60,000 bases of DNA from Diphasiastrum complanatum (GCA_029204225.1 CM055109.1:21138349-21198348), one strand, 5' to 3'. Counted from the stretch's first letter, positions 23,167 through 34,854 are shown. The notes: generated by a model not told the origin, from the sequence alone. Translations and numbers: made by a program.

Positions 23167-24187
23167 TGTTGGAAAGAGGTGTGAAAAGGATAGGCCGAAT
23201 AGAATCAAATAAAAATAATTCAAACGACAAGAAAGAAAACTTATCGTGCACAACGGAACAAACTATCTTCCTCTTTCTCTATGCATGACTACGCCTATCA
23301 ATTTTGAACAAAACAATAGTGATAAAAATCATGTTCGATCTTATAGTAACTAACTTTGAGATCATTTGTTACCATGATTAAGTAGCCAAACATTAAAGCA
23401 TTGAATTATCAGACAAATAATCAATCGCCAAGAACTATAGAAATGCATCTGAGACGAACCTGAATGAAATAAGAAATTAATATTGATTCAGTATGAAAAC
23501 GAAATAGATGTAAATGAGTACAACAAGTTTGCGGATCGAAGCCACGTATTCTAAGCTATCTCTGAGCGACTAAAAATAAAAGTCTGAATTAAGCGCAATG
23601 CTGATAATCAGTAAGCACAATAACAATCTCTAATCAACTCTAAAGAACTGAGATAGAATGCTCATGAGTGTCCAAGCTCACAGACTTGAGAGAGAGAACG
23701 CTAACTATTCAATACTTGATGATTGATCTTCATGCTTCAATGCTTACAATGTAGGAACGTGACAGCTATTTATACTAAGCAATTAGATCGTCAAGTGCGT
23801 CATCCAATTGGCTATGATGTGCTGGCATCCATCCAGTTAGGACTTCTCAAAAATTACTTGCTAATGAATTAATGCAAGTCGGTGGCTTTGGTTGTAAGCA
23901 GTCTGTCTGCAAATTTAAACGTAAATGGTAGCTTTGCAGAAATGAACGTAAATTGTCATGCGAAAAATGTGAAGGTCTTCGCCACGTCATTTTTTTAACA
24001 TTTGAGGCATCTGGCATTTTGAGAAAAAGTCGATGTGAGAGAAAAATCCCGAAAATGCCGACACTGTGAGCCGTTTTTGAGTAGTTATGCAGACTGTGTA
24101 AAAACACGAAGAAATTTGCAGGTCTGGATAAAAATTGGACTAAGATTAAAATGTCGATTAGTTGATTAGTAGGAGAATAATCCAACA
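23167..24187 (-). repeat. 5' LTR of copia copy 5, 1021 bp
   Basis: It starts TGTTGGAAAG next to the primer site and ends AATAATCCAACA. The ends TGTTGG and CCAACA form a perfect 6-bp inverted repeat with the canonical TG...CA. No partner LTR is seen in the window. Confidence 0.75.
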
Positions 24188-24840
24188 CTTAGGTGATGAA
24201 CGCTCTATAACCACCCATGCATAGAAATATTGGTATCTCACTTTTGTGCACTAGAGTTATAGACCACCATCAAGCATGCTTAGATCTCCACCAAACTTCG
24301 ATGTCTCATACTTACATGTTGCGATAAAATAACGTCCTAGCCTAATTATGTGGGAAGAGCTCTTCATTATATAGGTAAGAATAAATATCCATCAAGCTCA
24401 TGAAAGATCAACTTCTTGATGTGGAGTCACCTCTGCCAACATGATTACATCTAAACCATCGACACACGTCAGTTGCACAAACTGTCACCAACCAATAACA
24501 AGGGATCGCCCTGCGCCAATAGAACATTGACATGTGACATCTAAATGACCATCATTCTATTTTGTATGATGCAATAGTCATCTTGAGTAAACTTTTTTGT
24601 GCCCTTCTTAGTACATAGCATAACCTTCTTCTTTCTAAGTCTCCTCATCATTCGATTTCCCTTTCAAGTGTCTAAATTTAAAAAAAAAAAGGTTTTTCAA
24701 CTAGTCTCAATGCACATTGACAATATTTTTGGCATTATTGATAAAAAGATAGTTAGTTCATCCAACTCAACTAGTTCACATGTTGGAATTAGTTTTTTCT
24801 TTCTATTAAGTCATTCTTTCAAATAACTTACGTGGAATAT
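24188..24840. other. Spacer, no gene recognised
   Basis: Non-coding sequence between the copia LTR and a gypsy remnant. Nothing recognised. Confidence 0.4.
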
Positions 24841-25550
24841 AGGATGAACTCCAACTCCAACTGGAAGAACTAGCCGATAAGCATTTTTGGGAATTTTAAG
24901 ATATACCCAAGTTTCAATATTGAATTCTCGAGGTGAGAAACTGCGATTATTATAAAATTAGGATCTATCATGAGCAGTTTTAATGCTTTCTTTGGCTAAT
25001 TGTAGCATTTCTTGCATATCCTACAAGAAATCGATTGCAATTTGCATCTTAAGACGCTTGAGTTTGACGAAAAGTGATGAACTTTGTTGAAAGCCATACA
25101 TTAACATAAATGATTTGAATTCAATGGCAATGCTTTGCACTATTGTGTGTGTACTGCCCCATTGGGAGATATTTTTTTTTAATCAGACTGTTTATGAGAT
25201 GCATATGCCCAAAGCATATCTTCCATAGTCTAATTGATATGTTTTGTTTGCCCATCGGACTCCAAGTGATCCAAATAACTTAAACTAAGAGTTGTTTCAA
25301 ATTTTTTACAAATTGATTTTTAGAAGTTGTTAGTGAAATTGAAGTCTCTATCTCTAACAATGTCATTTGACAACTTATACAATATGAACAAATTTTCAAC
25401 AAAAAGCTGGGCTGGTTTAGATACTTTGACAATAAATTTAGTTTGTATAAATTGGACCATTTTGGTTAGCTTGTAACCTGCCATCCAAATAGCATCACGA
25501 CCCTTCATAAAAAGTGCAGTCACAAAATCTATTAAAATACTTTTTCGAAA
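24841..25550 (-). pseudogene. Ty3/gypsy integrase remnant
   Basis: The minus strand reads KLTKMVQFIQTK, FVENLFILYKLSNDIVRDRDFNF and, after stops, SDGQTKHINQTMEDMLWAY. These are the gypsy integrase core motifs (usual forms RLTKMAHFIP, DIVSDRDxxF, TDGQTERVNxTLEDMLRAY). The Ser before the catalytic Asp is Arg, and several stops and shifts are present. No LTR or other domain is attached. Confidence 0.75.
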
Positions 25551-25807
25551 AACTCTACAACGAAACTAATTTAATTGAGTAAGCTAAAATTAAAAGTGGT
25601 AAAATTACCATTTGCAACCTATAGCAACATCATAGCTCAGCTTCACAGCTTAAGAGACGTTCATGATTCCATTGGAATCATGTAAAACAACCATGAGTTA
25701 AAGAAGAAATGACAAAGTTCAAAAGTCACATTGGATGGTGAGAGGTGCAAAATTAAGAGGTGGATCGTAAAACAACACCATCTCCTTTCGTAAAAACATG
25801 AGATGAA

Positions 25808-26030
25808 GGAGTAACCTTGATGGAACAAGAGTATATAGATGGAGGAGTAAGCTTGATGGAACAAGAGTATATATATAAGAGGAGTAACCTTGATGGAACA
25901 AGAGTATATAGATAGTGGAATGTAAAACAACACCATCTCCTTTTGCAAAAACAGGAGTAACCTTGATGGAACAAGAATATATAGCTAAGAGGAGTAATGT
26001 TGATGGAAGAAGAGTATATAGATAGTGGAT
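25808..26030 (+). repeat. Minisatellite with 36-37 bp unit
   Basis: Five copies of GGAGTAACCTTGATGGAACA followed by AGAGTATATAGATA start at 25808, 25844, 25881, 25954 and 25991. The gap between copies 3 and 4 holds a second motif (GTAAAACAACACCATCTCC) that is also present just before copy 1 at about 25770, so there is a higher-order duplication. It lies about 100-330 bp upstream of the inferred start of transcription of gene 2. Confidence 0.9.
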
Positions 26031-26099
26031 GCAAATAGAAAACCTATTGGGTTGACATGCAATAAAATCTGTTTTATGTTTGACTTAAGAAAAGGGAAA

Positions 26100-26450
26100 T
26101 TGTGGCTTGGTATGGTACCCCAAAGGAGATGACCTATATTACAATAAATTGCACCCTATTTGCAGACGGACGCCAACTATTCTCTCAAATCCGGTTCATT
26201 TATTTCCACCTTTGCACGACTTATATCGATCCCTCGATCCCTCGATCTCTCTCCCTCCCTCTCTTTCTCTCTTTCTCTCTCGTCTTTGTATCTTTCTCTT
26301 TCGCTTTCGCTTTGTCGCCCTTCCCCCCTTCGATCCTCCTTCCCTTTCTCGTGCCTCCGCTGCTTGCCTTTCCCAGCGCTCTCGGGAGCTTGTTAGCTGC
26401 CCTTTCCACTGCCTTTGCTTCCTTGCGTAGAGATCTGACCTCATAATGCT
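26100..26450 (+). promoter_or_regulatory. Inferred promoter and pyrimidine-rich 5' UTR of the PHD gene
   Basis: A TATATTA box at 26135-26141 is followed about 100 bp later by a long C/T-rich stretch (about 26220-26350), typical of plant 5' leaders. The open frames over this stretch in several registers come from low complexity and are not genes. The transcription start and the first donor site are not resolved. A likely last 5'-UTR acceptor is TTTGCAG at 26943-26949. Confidence 0.45.
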
Positions 26451-26983
26451 TAGTAGCTATGGATGTTGTGTGGTTTTGCCACAGTGTGATGTAAGGTCGC
26501 AGGTGAATGTGGATCAGCAGAGGAAATGGAGAGCGAGGCGGGGGAGCTGTAGCTGGGAGTGCATTAGTGTTGTATGACCGAGTTGATGCTTTTCAGTGAA
26601 ATGCAACGTTGATGCGTGCGGCACAGCAAAGATGGTTATGGATGGCAATGATAGTCGCGGCGGAAATAACCTCGTCATTGATGGTGGCGCCGTGGTCTTT
26701 CTTCACTTGAATGTGATTTAAAGCCCCTCATAGTATGCAACGAGGCCTCAGTGCAAGTTTCTTACTCGAGAATGTCACGTCTAGGTGCAGCCGGGGTCGT
26801 GGCACATGGAAGACGAGGCCCAGTGATAGAAGCATTTTCAGATTAGTAAAACTGCCATGAGGAAAGCTATTTCATTATTAAGAAAGACGGAGATTGGAAC
26901 ACCATACGCGGAGCTTGGCAGGCATAATTCTTACCTAGAAAATTTGCAGATTTGGGGTTTTATGTAAGCTCTAGATCGACGCA

Positions 26984-27058
26984 ATGGAAGATCCCTGGAA
27001 TATAAAGGCCCGTTTCAGCAGGCCTTCTGCCTCTCTATCATCTACTCCAAATAGCCAG
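26984..27058 (+). CDS. PHD/ePHD chromatin protein, coding exon 1 (start)
   Basis: This is the first coding exon of the main gene of the window, a plant PHD + extended-PHD protein probably acting as a histone or nucleosome reader in the nucleus. The ATG at 26984 follows an in-frame TAG at 26972-26974 and encodes MEDPWNIKARFSRPSASLSS to the donor AGCCAG|GTATTT (25 codons, phase 0). Eleven exons through 54637 join with consistent phases into 2064 stop-free codons. The protein has a Ser/Gln-rich N-terminus, a CxCH zinc-type motif (about residues 267-316), a long disordered basic middle, a PHD at about 1820-1868 and the start of an ePHD from 1872. I recognise the ePHD stretch VCVLCGYGGGAMT as that of large plant PHD proteins (Arabidopsis At1g77800-like; from memory). 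The gene continues past the right edge. Confidence 0.75.
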
Positions 27059-28091
27059 GTATTTACGGAAATAAAAAAATAGCTCCACTTAAATTAATGA
27101 GAATCTTTTGGCATTGTATGTATTGGGGAGTACATTTTTTAAAGACCTTTCCACCTGCTAAAACGGCTGTAAATTGATGGCAAAATGCCTTGCCATAGTT
27201 TTATGGCCATTAAATCTGGTGGAAAGGTCTCGAGAATAACCTTTCCCAGGCATAGAAGTCTTCCCTGGCGATTTACTTTTATGGCTGTAATTTTTGCATG
27301 TTTTACATTTTTTTGACCTTTCATGGGCTGTATCAGCTTATTGAATTTCTCTATGGAACTGAAAATCCATTGTATGGTGTTGAAATGGGGATATGTCGCA
27401 TTCGACATTCATAACCTGCAGTTTACAGTTCCTTGCAGCTCTGAGATTTTCTTCACAAAGATAGTTTCCAGTTAGCTGAATCCGTGCAGATTCAGTCTAA
27501 CAGTCTCAAAGATTGCACCGAATGGTTTAAACTGCACGTGAGTGCAATTTTTTTTACCAGGAATAATTCTCCTCACTGATACCCAGTGAGGTGCCACGGG
27601 AGACTTTAACATGCCAGATACAAGGTATTTGTATCCTCATTTCCAGAATCCTGAATGTTTGCATTAATCAAGTGGCGATATCAAGCTGGCATAGAAACAG
27701 AAGGATTGAATAGATGATAGGATTTTAGTTCATTCTGAGGAGATTTGAAGTGATAAGGACCTGAAATTGCAGAAACTGTCTAAATCATCGTATTCCTAAG
27801 TTTACTGTGAAAAGTACACCATTTTTTATTATGGCTTATTAGTTACTAATGCATAGGCAGAATGCACAATCAGTGTGATGCTACAAATAAAGCTAGGTTG
27901 ATAATGATTCTATTAGCTATTCACGATTTCCATGAGCAAAATTTACATTGTCGGATGAGGCTTCATCAAATGTCTGAATTGCAATTACTTCGCTTATTTC
28001 TTACCATGTTTCCATTGCTGCTTTGTTTGAACGGTGCCATGTGAAGTTGGAGCTGGGGTCTGGCCAGTTTAATCATCCCTATGTTGCACAG

Positions 28092-28776
28092 GAGGTATGC
28101 GTTATTGAACGGACCATAAGGCAAGATACTATAGGTCCAAATCTCTTGAACTTTGGGTTACAAGGCAGTTCGAAGGTTGCTCGATCGGACTCAAGCAACT
28201 CTCTGTTCGCTCTAGTGTCCGGTTCTCAGCAGCAAACTCGCTCAAGCTATCAACCCGGGTCCACAGCCCGAACTGCCTATGCTGCTCCACATGCTCAGCA
28301 GTTTCAGCATATCACGAGCAATGCGGGAGTAGGAGCCTGGCCTGCAAATATTCCTTCAAGCAATCGTTTGAGTGGATGTGGAAACTTGGGTTCTGGAGCA
28401 GATTTTTCACAGTTTGGACAGTCCAGGGAGACTACCACCACACATTACATGAAGATGATGGCTCTGCAAGATGGTTTCGAGTCAACTGTCTTAAGATCAC
28501 CCAATTTAGAGATTCTTAGGGAAACTTTGTCTCAGGTGGCCTTGGAGAACTCCTCTAATGTCAATCAACAGGCTCTGTTTTCACAGTGGTTGACAGAAAT
28601 CGTCAGTAAAAGGCAATGGAGCCAAAGCATGCAGGGATTACAGTCATCTCCTGCATCGAAAAGGCCAGTACAACAACTTTCAGAGGCTGCTGTCAGTTCA
28701 AATAACATACAACCGGGTGGAGCTTCTGCTTCAAGGCTTCGAGTATACTGTGCCAGCTACACAGGGTTGCTTCTAA
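28092..28776 (+). CDS. PHD/ePHD protein, coding exon 2
   Basis: It begins after acceptor GTTGCACAG with EVCVIERTIRQD (phase 0) and ends at donor CTTCTAA|GTGAGT in phase 1. It encodes a Ser/Gln/Asn-rich segment (SGSQQQTRSSYQPG) followed by a more ordered helix-like part (LRETLSQVALENSSN, FSQWLTEIVSKRQW) and ends YTGLLL. The frame is open upstream of the acceptor for 23 codons without an ATG, which supports splicing from exon 1 over a 1033-bp intron. Confidence 0.8.
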
Positions 28777-29151
28777 GTGAGTAATCCTTTTTGTTAAGAA
28801 GCATTACTTTTGGTGAGATTGAAGTTTTTTTGGAACCTTTTATTTTGTCAATGTTTAGGTGTTCTCACTGGAAAGCGTTGTTGCCAAAGGTCCAGAGGCG
28901 TTTCACAGGATTGAAACTAGCCAGCTGCTTTGAGGAGGTTGCAAAACCACTTTATGAATTGTTTTTGAGAACCAATTGTTTGTCTAGGTACTGTTGGGAA
29001 CTTACCAGCAACCTTGATTCAGGAGGCTTCAAATTTTTAAAGCAAAATTGGCCTAATATTTGATTTTTTATTATTTCTAGCTAGAATTTGAAGCTACTTC
29101 AGGAAAGTTCTAATATGTATTCATTTAAGGCTATATATATATATATATATA

Positions 29152-29346
29152 TCTATATAGTATAAAACTATTTTAGAGAGAGAATGTGTGAGGTGCCGTA
29201 AAAAATGTCATGCTTTTGCTGGCAAAAAATGTCAAAGCTAAACAGGTTTCAAATTAATGGTAAAAAAATCACAGCCTCCAAAAATATATAAACACTTTTT
29301 GTGGGCAAGTGCCCATTGCCCGTCATCGACGGGCACAACCAACTAG
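29152..29346 (+). mobile_element. Mini-Helitron (non-autonomous), 195 bp
   Basis: It starts TCTATATAGTATAAAACTAT and ends with a 7-bp hairpin (TGCCCGT-CATCG-ACGGGCA, 29317-29335), 7 spacer bases and CTAG. It is flanked by A on the left and T on the right inside a (TA)n run, with no target duplication. TC start, 3' hairpin, CTRR end and A/T insertion are the Helitron signature. It has no coding capacity. It lies in intron 2 of the PHD gene. Confidence 0.62.
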
Positions 29347-29367
29347 TATATATATATTACAGACATG

Positions 29368-30283
29368 AGGGTCCGGGCCGGACGCGGGCAATCCGCTTCC
29401 GGCGTCCGCGTCCGGCGTCCGGACCCGGACGTGTCCGACCCCCGGACGTGGCGTTGGAGGCGTCCATTTTTTTTATTTTTTTATTTTTTTAGCCCTAATT
29501 AACACTAAAAAAATTAAAAACCTTGTCCAATCTTAGAACTTCTGAAGTTGACCTTCCTTCAACATGCTTGTTGGTAGCCGCTTTTTGCAGCTTTAGTGAC
29601 ACCATGATCACTGATAGTCTTCCCCTACGATCTCCCTCTTGTGTGTAATTGCCTTGTTTTACTTTCACTTGCATACAACAACTACCTCCAAGTAAGCAAT
29701 GGACAGTGCTCCTCAAGCGAGCACTCTTCTGATCAGTTTTGAAAATCTGAGGTAGATTTCATAATCTCCATCTGGCATACCTGGACGAAATGACAAAGCG
29801 GATTGACCACTAGGAATAAGTGTACGAATTTCCTGAAGTTGGTCATGATAGACATCCATGCATGTAGCAAGTTGTTCTATTTGTGCAGAAATTTGCAAAA
29901 CAGTCTCTTGTATGAGTCTATCGATGAGTTCTGTCAAAAATGTGGTATTCTTTGGTGGAGAACGAGGATTGGTTTTATCTTTGGTGTTTAAGGTTTTGGT
30001 ATGTCTAAGATGATCAATGGTCACGAATATGAAAAGAAATGCTCTTTTCACTACAAATTTGAAAATCTTTATCTATGATGAAAATGCTGTAACAAAGAGT
30101 AATCACAAAGATGGTATATTGTATGCTGTGCTTGAAGCAAACTATAAGAACTGGTAGTGTCTTCCATCGTAGTAAGAAAACTTTTGAAGTATATCGCAAA
30201 TACATGTCAAATATTTCAATCAAAATTCTGAGATGTTTCAAATTTGACCTATTTTTAAAGGCTTTTTTTGTGGTTTTGACCCA
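29368..30283. mobile_element. Candidate hAT-like element, 916 bp
   Basis: Flanks are CAGACATG (29360-29367) and TAGACATG (30284-30291), 7 of 8 matching. Ends are AGGGTC and GACCCA inverted. The left end has a GC-rich block with many GTCCGG/CCGGAC repeats (29370-29465), resembling the subterminal repeats that hAT transposases bind. The minus strand has an open frame at 29713-30051 that I cannot assign. Confidence 0.35.
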
Positions 30284-31009
30284 TAGACATGTAAAATAAG
30301 TGGTGCGGAGTAAAACATAATTTGAAAACCTTAATGGATGAGCATGTGAAAACAGAAAATATCATCAATCTACTGTGAGTAGCAGAAGCATTCTTTTTCA
30401 TGCAGAAAAACCTTCTTAGTCATCTCTATACGATCTACAGGCCATGAACATCATCCCCTTTTCTAGGAAGTAAGGCCAGATGGGCCCTATTGACTATTTG
30501 ACCCCAAAGGAGGCAAGAAAAACCTTTGAAAAATGGACGTTTGAAATGCGTTTGAAACATCCAGGTTTGAAATGAGTTTCAAAAGACGATGACACGGGTT
30601 TCCTTGCTGCTACAATGTTTCAAACAAGTTTCGAAAGATGACGACATGGGTTCCTTATTACTATGAGATCACTTTCATGCCGTCAGGGAAAGTCAGTGCT
30701 CTCACTTATTTATTAGGTTGTATCTCTATCTAATGTGTGATTTTTGGTTTGTGATGGCTACTGGGCTTCATTAATCATACGGCGGGTTTCTTTCATTCAG
30801 CTTCTTTTGCAAGTTTCAAGTCCCGTTGTGGTGCTATCATGAATGTTTCGATTGTTGCACTTTATCATTTTCTACTTATCAGATCATTCTTGGTCGAGTA
30901 AAAGGTTATTGGTATGCTGGTATCGCAAGTAAAATTTTGAAACATCTAGTGGGGTATATCTTTCCCTAATACTGGTTAGTTTGTGAAAGAGTTTGATTCT
31001 GTTTGGCAG

Positions 31010-31098
31010 GTGGGGAGCTATTACTAACAGACTCAGGTCGGCTTGATGTGATTTGTTCTTGTCACTCCTCTCGTATGTCGGTTGCAAAGTTCAGTCAG
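31010..31098 (+). CDS. PHD/ePHD protein, exon 3 (first half of CxCH motif)
   Basis: The 89-bp exon runs from acceptor TTTGGCAG to donor GTCAG|GTAAGA and reads GELLLTDSGRLDVICSCHSS, then RMSVAKFSQ. The pattern hydrophobic-CxCH...SxxxF followed by HAG on the next exon is the same kind of small zinc-type motif found C-terminal to TIFY/Ninja proteins and in IDM1 (Jas/TPL-binding type). Too short for open-reading-frame filters. Confidence 0.8.
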
Positions 31099-31267
31099 GT
31101 AAGAACAGCTGCCGTATGTTTTCTTTGTCTTCAAAGGATAAGAACTCTCTCAAAAACTGTTCCGTGGTTAGTTTTATAACTATAGCTCCAGCCTCCCTTC
31201 AATGGTCTCACTCAAGATTCAAAAGTGATTAACACTGCTTATTCAACCTTTATGTTTTTAATTTCAG

Positions 31268-31366
31268 CATGCAGGCAACTACTCCTCGAACCCAGGTGAT
31301 ACAGTGCACATGGAAAATGGTGAGAGTCTGGTCCAGTGGAGGAAAGCGTTTTTCTGGCAGTATCAG
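31268..31366 (+). CDS. PHD/ePHD protein, exon 4 (second half of CxCH motif)
   Basis: The 99-bp exon (33 codons, phase 0 at both ends) begins HAGNYSSNPGDTVHMENGES and ends WRKAFFWQYQ. Together with exon 3 it gives the order CxCH - F - HAG - NP - ME(N/S)G, with a conserved Trp (QW) at the end. This is the pattern expected of the CxCH motif in plant PHD proteins. Confidence 0.82.
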
Positions 31367-31539
31367 GTATTTCTACTGGATGGACTGCCACTAGCATTAT
31401 TTTAGAATGGTGGTCTTCTGTTGTCCAATAGAGACCGTTTTGATGTGCAATTGAAAGGACTGTTTCTCACAACAGTGCAAGCTCCAGTGTCCAACCACCA
31501 TTGATACCCCTCAATGTTCGGTGGTTTCTTTGTTCATAA

Positions 31540-31840
31540 CATAGTTGCATTGACAATTCATGAATTGTGACCTGCGAATCGCTTGCTTGGGGGTCGAATC
31601 GTGATTCGCAAATTTTTTTTTGTAAACATAATACATATTCACTAAGGGTATGAGTAGAAAGAGAAAACATAGAGGATTAAGAGTAAATGGGTATTCAGTA
31701 GTTCCAGGTCCAGTACATGTCAGGTCCAAATTTTTTTGCGAGAAGCAAATTATTTAAGTAATTTTTTTTTTTGTTATTTGCATGTGCGAATCGTGATTCA
31801 TGGGGTCGTGATTCATGTATCGCGATTCGCTGCAACTATG
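31540..31840. mobile_element. hAT-like MITE 1, 301 bp
   Basis: The ends CATAGTTGCA and TGCAACTATG are perfect inverted repeats, and the element is flanked by an exact 8-bp duplication GTTCATAA (31532-31539 and 31841-31848). Subterminal repeats of the form CGAATCGTGATTCG occur near both ends. No coding capacity. It lies in intron 4 of the PHD gene. Confidence 0.75.
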
Positions 31841-32535
31841 GTTCATAATGTGACAATAACAGGCCACTTACAGTCTTTTTTGCTATTGGAGAGATGCAGA
31901 TTAAATTTTTTTTTCCAAAGATAATTACTCAATGATTTACTATGCTAACTTAATCACATTTTAGTACAGTTAAGTGTTAAATGTTAAGAGTATTTTTGAC
32001 AACACTTAATTTAAGGCAACCATGATGTGAATAGGGATGTTGTAGCATTTGGTCCATGCTATGCATGATGAAGTTGGTGGTCTAAGACTTTGTGGCTGAA
32101 CTCCTTAGCGTTTAAGTGGAAGTAATTTTTCTTCTTAATAAACGGCTATTGTTAAGACAACTAGATGGCTTGATATAGTGTGGTGTCCTTTTTGTGAAAG
32201 TCTACAGCTCCCCTCGTCTGCAAGTATTTGGACAATACATGGAAGCTGTTTGGATGCATTGAGTTTGTTCCAATTTCAAGAAAGCTCGCAAGGGCTTTTG
32301 AATGCTGCTTTGGCATTTTCAGTGAAATTTTTCTTTCAATGATCAAATTTTGAGCATGTCCCTTGTCCGTTTACGTTTTTTGTTCGGGAGATGCTCATAT
32401 AAGGTCAACAAGTAATATTATCATGTCCAATTTATTGACACTCTTGAAGTTCATTATCCTTGTTTGCTGAGTGTATGTTTGCCCACTTTTCTATATTTTT
32501 TTCGTTTCCTTCTGGATTGCATGTTGATGGTATAG

Positions 32536-33298
32536 AAATTTGGGGCTTGTGGGGCTGGATTGCAGGTGAAAGTCCCAGAGGATAATGTAGGTTGGGATTG
32601 GGATGGACATGAATCTGAACAGGCCAAGTACAAACCTGGTTTCTCTCAAAATTGGCAGAAAGAATCTGAGTCTTCTGACAGAGGCAATTTCTCTATGAAT
32701 AGGAATAAATACACGCAACTCTGGGATGATGTTGCTGCCGGAGGAAATGCTTCAGCTACCCAACCTTTGCAAGGGCTAACTAATATTGGGCTCCCATCTA
32801 GCCAACAAGTTCCAAACTCCCTTCACGATCCACGAGAAAGTTGCTCGAGGTCTTATGGAAGGTCATTCAGGGGTGATGCCAATACAGTCTTTGGAGATGG
32901 ACAATCTGTATTACATAACTTTCAAGAAAATACACCAAAAATTCAAGAAACAACTTCTATCAGCTCTTTTCGAAATAGTGCAGGATTTGGTCCCGTGAGT
33001 GAATACTTTGACTTCATTAACCATGCGGGTCACTCGTATACTCCTGCACTTGAGCAGCAAGCCACAGCCAGGGAAAAAGATGTTCAGAAGAGCTACTCAT
33101 TGAATAGGTGGCATTTCGGACGAGAGCATGTTCAGCACGAGAAGGATATTCTATCAAGTTTTGAACTCAAGCTAGGCCAGCCCTCCCAGCAAGCTCAACC
33201 CGTTGGCGCTCCTTTCACCTCCCCAATTAGATCCCATCTACCCTTTGCTTCCATTGATCGTCAGAAGTCATTGCTTTATGAAAAGGCTTGCCAACAAG
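32536..33298 (+). CDS. PHD/ePHD protein, exon 5
   Basis: The exon starts after GGTATAG with KFGACGAGLQVKVPEDNVGWDW, which completes the conserved region of exons 3-4. An alternative acceptor TTGCAG at 32565 would start ten codons later in the same frame. The rest is disordered and polar. The donor CCAACAAG|GTAAAT leaves phase 1. A 301-bp hAT-like element sits in the intron just upstream (31540-31840). Confidence 0.8.
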
Positions 33299-33641
33299 GT
33301 AAATATTGACCTTATGTGCAGATTTTACAAGTTGAAGATAGGATTGCAAGTGCTCAGGTTTCCTTGTTGAAGATTGTTTCTCTTAAAGAAGAAATTTTTG
33401 CACAATTTCAACGTACTTGTGCCAAGTTGCTAAGTGGTCCGTATATGAGTCTAAGTTCAGAAGTACAATTGACTATTTGTTCAAACTGGGTACTTGGTTT
33501 TCCTTTGATGATGCATTATAAGTGTACAATTGGGTTTTTTTTATGAAAGGGCCTCACTGTAAGGGTAAGCAGAAGCAAAGCATTTCATGTTAGGCTGCTT
33601 CTGAGGAATTTGTTCTTATCTATTCCTGTGTGTTTTTTAAG

Positions 33642-34751
33642 TGATAGATGCTAAGATGCAGCAAGAATTGCGAAACACTGGTGCCTGTGTCATGCCTAGT
33701 ATTTCCTCGGCTAACATGCCCACAAGTGATCATCCGTTGGCCAACACCCAGTCACAGGGATCAGAAAGGAGCAATACCCTGAACTCCACTTGCTATGAAA
33801 TTCCGAATGCTCAATCAGATAAAAGTGTGCAAACTAATGCTACCAGCGTGCAGACTGTCAAACACTTTGAAGGGCACATGGATCATAACTCTATACTTTC
33901 AAACTCAAACTATGAGCCAGATGGAGCTAATTTGCAATGCAAGCTCACAAACTTAGACGGCAACTGCCACTTAAATAAATTGCATGTCTATGGCCAGAAC
34001 ACAGGTAACAGAAGAATAGTTTTAGAATCTGCTACATCCACAGGACAGCTTGCAACTGGAGCTTCAGTAGAGGAAAGACATAATTTTGAGGCATTTCATA
34101 ACTCACGAACTTTGGTTGACATGAGCCCGTGGATGGTGAGCAGTCGATTCTTTGAAGGAGAGGTTGATGCAACTAGGGGCCACTGCATGCCCACTGAAGG
34201 TATACGTAATGACTGTGAGCACTGTTCTTTGGCTTCTAATCTGGTGTCTCGTGACTCTAGCAAGTCTGAATGCCGTCAACGAATTCCAGAGAATGTGACT
34301 AATCTTGTTAGTACTGATACTTCAGTTAATGCCAATCTAAACCCCCAGTCTCTGATAGTAGGGGGTTGTCATGGTGCTCTTTGTAGACCTCATGACGGTT
34401 TGAAAGAAAAAGAAAGGTTGTCAGCTGAGAATGAAAATTCTCCTCAGCAAAATCTAGAACAAACGCGAAGTTGGCAACAATCCGGAAATAAACCTTTGCA
34501 ATCTGCTGCTGAAGTGTCCAAGATAAGTGAGCAAGTTTATAACCAGTGGAATATGCAGGAAAAGCAACAGGAGCTGAACACCTCTAATGGAACAATCACA
34601 GTGAATCATGGATCACATTGCCTGGATGAGGTTGTAAATGCTAGATGCTTACATACACAGAATGGCACTTTACAAAGGCATGGAGCTATTGAAGGCCGTC
34701 TAAATGCTGTTAATACAGAAACATGCACTAATTCAGCTAGCCCTGCAGCAG
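33642..34751 (+). CDS. PHD/ePHD protein, exon 6
   Basis: The acceptor TTTTTTAAG gives a GTG (Val) codon across the junction, and the exon encodes 370 residues rich in Ser, Asn, His and Cys with no recognised domain. It ends at donor GCAGCAG|GTAATA in phase 1. Probably a disordered regulatory region. Confidence 0.8.
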
Positions 34752-34854
34752 GTAATAAACACTAAACATATATGAGTTAGCACTATCAAGTGTATTCCTG
34801 TTTTATCAATTCTCAAGCTTGATGCTCATGTGTGTCTAGTTTTATCATTCTCAG

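Larger units (their letters stand above)
21739..24187 (-). mobile_element. Copia 5' half (copy 5) with LTR and primer site
   Basis: From right to left on the minus strand: LTR (23167-24187), primer site (23155-23166), gag, knuckle CRYCKRNNHEIQDC (about 22300-22260), protease DSWFLDSRATQHMT and middle region HGYLYRLAHCYSDSSQAL ending at 21739. Gag is recognisable by WDILSSLYDVRYVTTKLHLRKKFFTLEM. It belongs to the same family as the plus-strand fragment 20641-21738, and both stop at nearly the same functional point, giving a head-on junction. Confidence 0.82.

Noticed and set aside
26102-26446. Overlapping open frames in three registers on + and one on -
   Set aside because: The stretch is C/T-rich low complexity with the look of a 5' UTR; no domain and no consistent frame.
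29713-30051. 112-codon minus-strand frame with a helix-rich middle
   Set aside because: No recognised domain and probably inside a transposon; not called as a gene.
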